From assembly GCA_907165275.2 (NCBI GenBank), contig OU015664.1, positions 9,138,001-9,202,000 of the forward strand: a stretch of DNA of 64,000 nucleotides. Reading direction: 5' to 3'. The DNA is from Zygaena filipendulae. Its lineage: Eukaryota > Arthropoda > Insecta > Lepidoptera > Zygaenidae. The notes beneath the pieces were generated by a model. That model did not search any database. It saw only the letters and a program-made list of their open reading frames with translations, and was not told where the DNA came from. Below are positions 63,972 to 64,000 of the stretch, piece by piece. Each line of letters begins with the position of its first letter. Positions within the stretch are counted from its first letter, which is position 1. A program made the translations under genes and the position numbers.

Positions 63972-64000
63972 CTAGTCGTATTAGTAATGCGAAACCTACG

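Overview
The window looks like non-coding, repeat-rich nuclear DNA of a moth or butterfly (Lepidoptera). It is AT-rich throughout and every long reading frame is short. Short strings built from TAGGTACCTA / GTAGGTAC are scattered everywhere. The dominant dispersed repeat is the Helitron-like family known from lepidopterans (5' TC ... 3' CTAG, with a GC-rich hairpin just inside the 3' end). I found no convincing host protein-coding gene, no functional tRNA or rRNA gene and no CRISPR array. The window is best read as intergenic or long-intron sequence that has filled up with mobile elements.

Layout. 1-9 kb: largely unassigned AT-rich DNA with members of two terminal-inverted-repeat families, called here family A (about 330 bp, carrying two GTGACGTCAC palindromes exactly 45 bp apart) and family B (about 350 bp, termini TACAACGTGTTAATGAATTA). 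9.0-9.7 kb: three Helitron-like units in perfect head-to-tail tandem. 10-25 kb: a second family B copy, scattered Helitrons, LINE 3' ends, a small TIR element at 17.2 kb, a LINE reverse-transcriptase remnant at 20.2-20.5 kb, a SINE-like insertion with a perfect 14-bp target-site duplication at 21.0 kb, and two tRNA-like SINE heads. 25-38 kb: more of the same, plus nested repeats at 35.5-35.9 kb.

38.4-40.0 kb: the only region with recognisable multi-domain coding remains. It is a complete pogo/Tigger-like (DDE_1) DNA transposon, internally deleted but with both inverted termini, a TA target duplication, a first-exon splice donor and the C-terminal part of the transposase (broken by frameshifts). 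It sits inside a Helitron. 40-52 kb: Helitron and LINE fragments, a two-copy repeat (family D) and a candidate TATA-type core promoter near 48.64 kb.

52.7-53.75 kb: the most interesting locus. Two related P-element-like transposons are nested one inside the other. Each has inverted termini starting CTCAGAC, each has an 8-bp target duplication, and each keeps the start of a THAP-type first exon. 54-64 kb: GC-richer stretches, Helitron clusters, a 568-bp near-perfect foldback at 58.4-59.0 kb, a second LINE RT remnant on the minus strand at 60 kb, a homeodomain-site-like ATTA cluster at 61.0-61.3 kb, an inverted family B copy, a G-rich tract and a palindromic repeat at the right edge.

The elements do not form a pathway. 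They record repeated transposition: elements inserted into elements, internally deleted relatives of autonomous DNA transposons, and 5'-truncated retroelements. No intact transposase, Rep/helicase or reverse transcriptase is present, so all of them would depend on enzymes made elsewhere.
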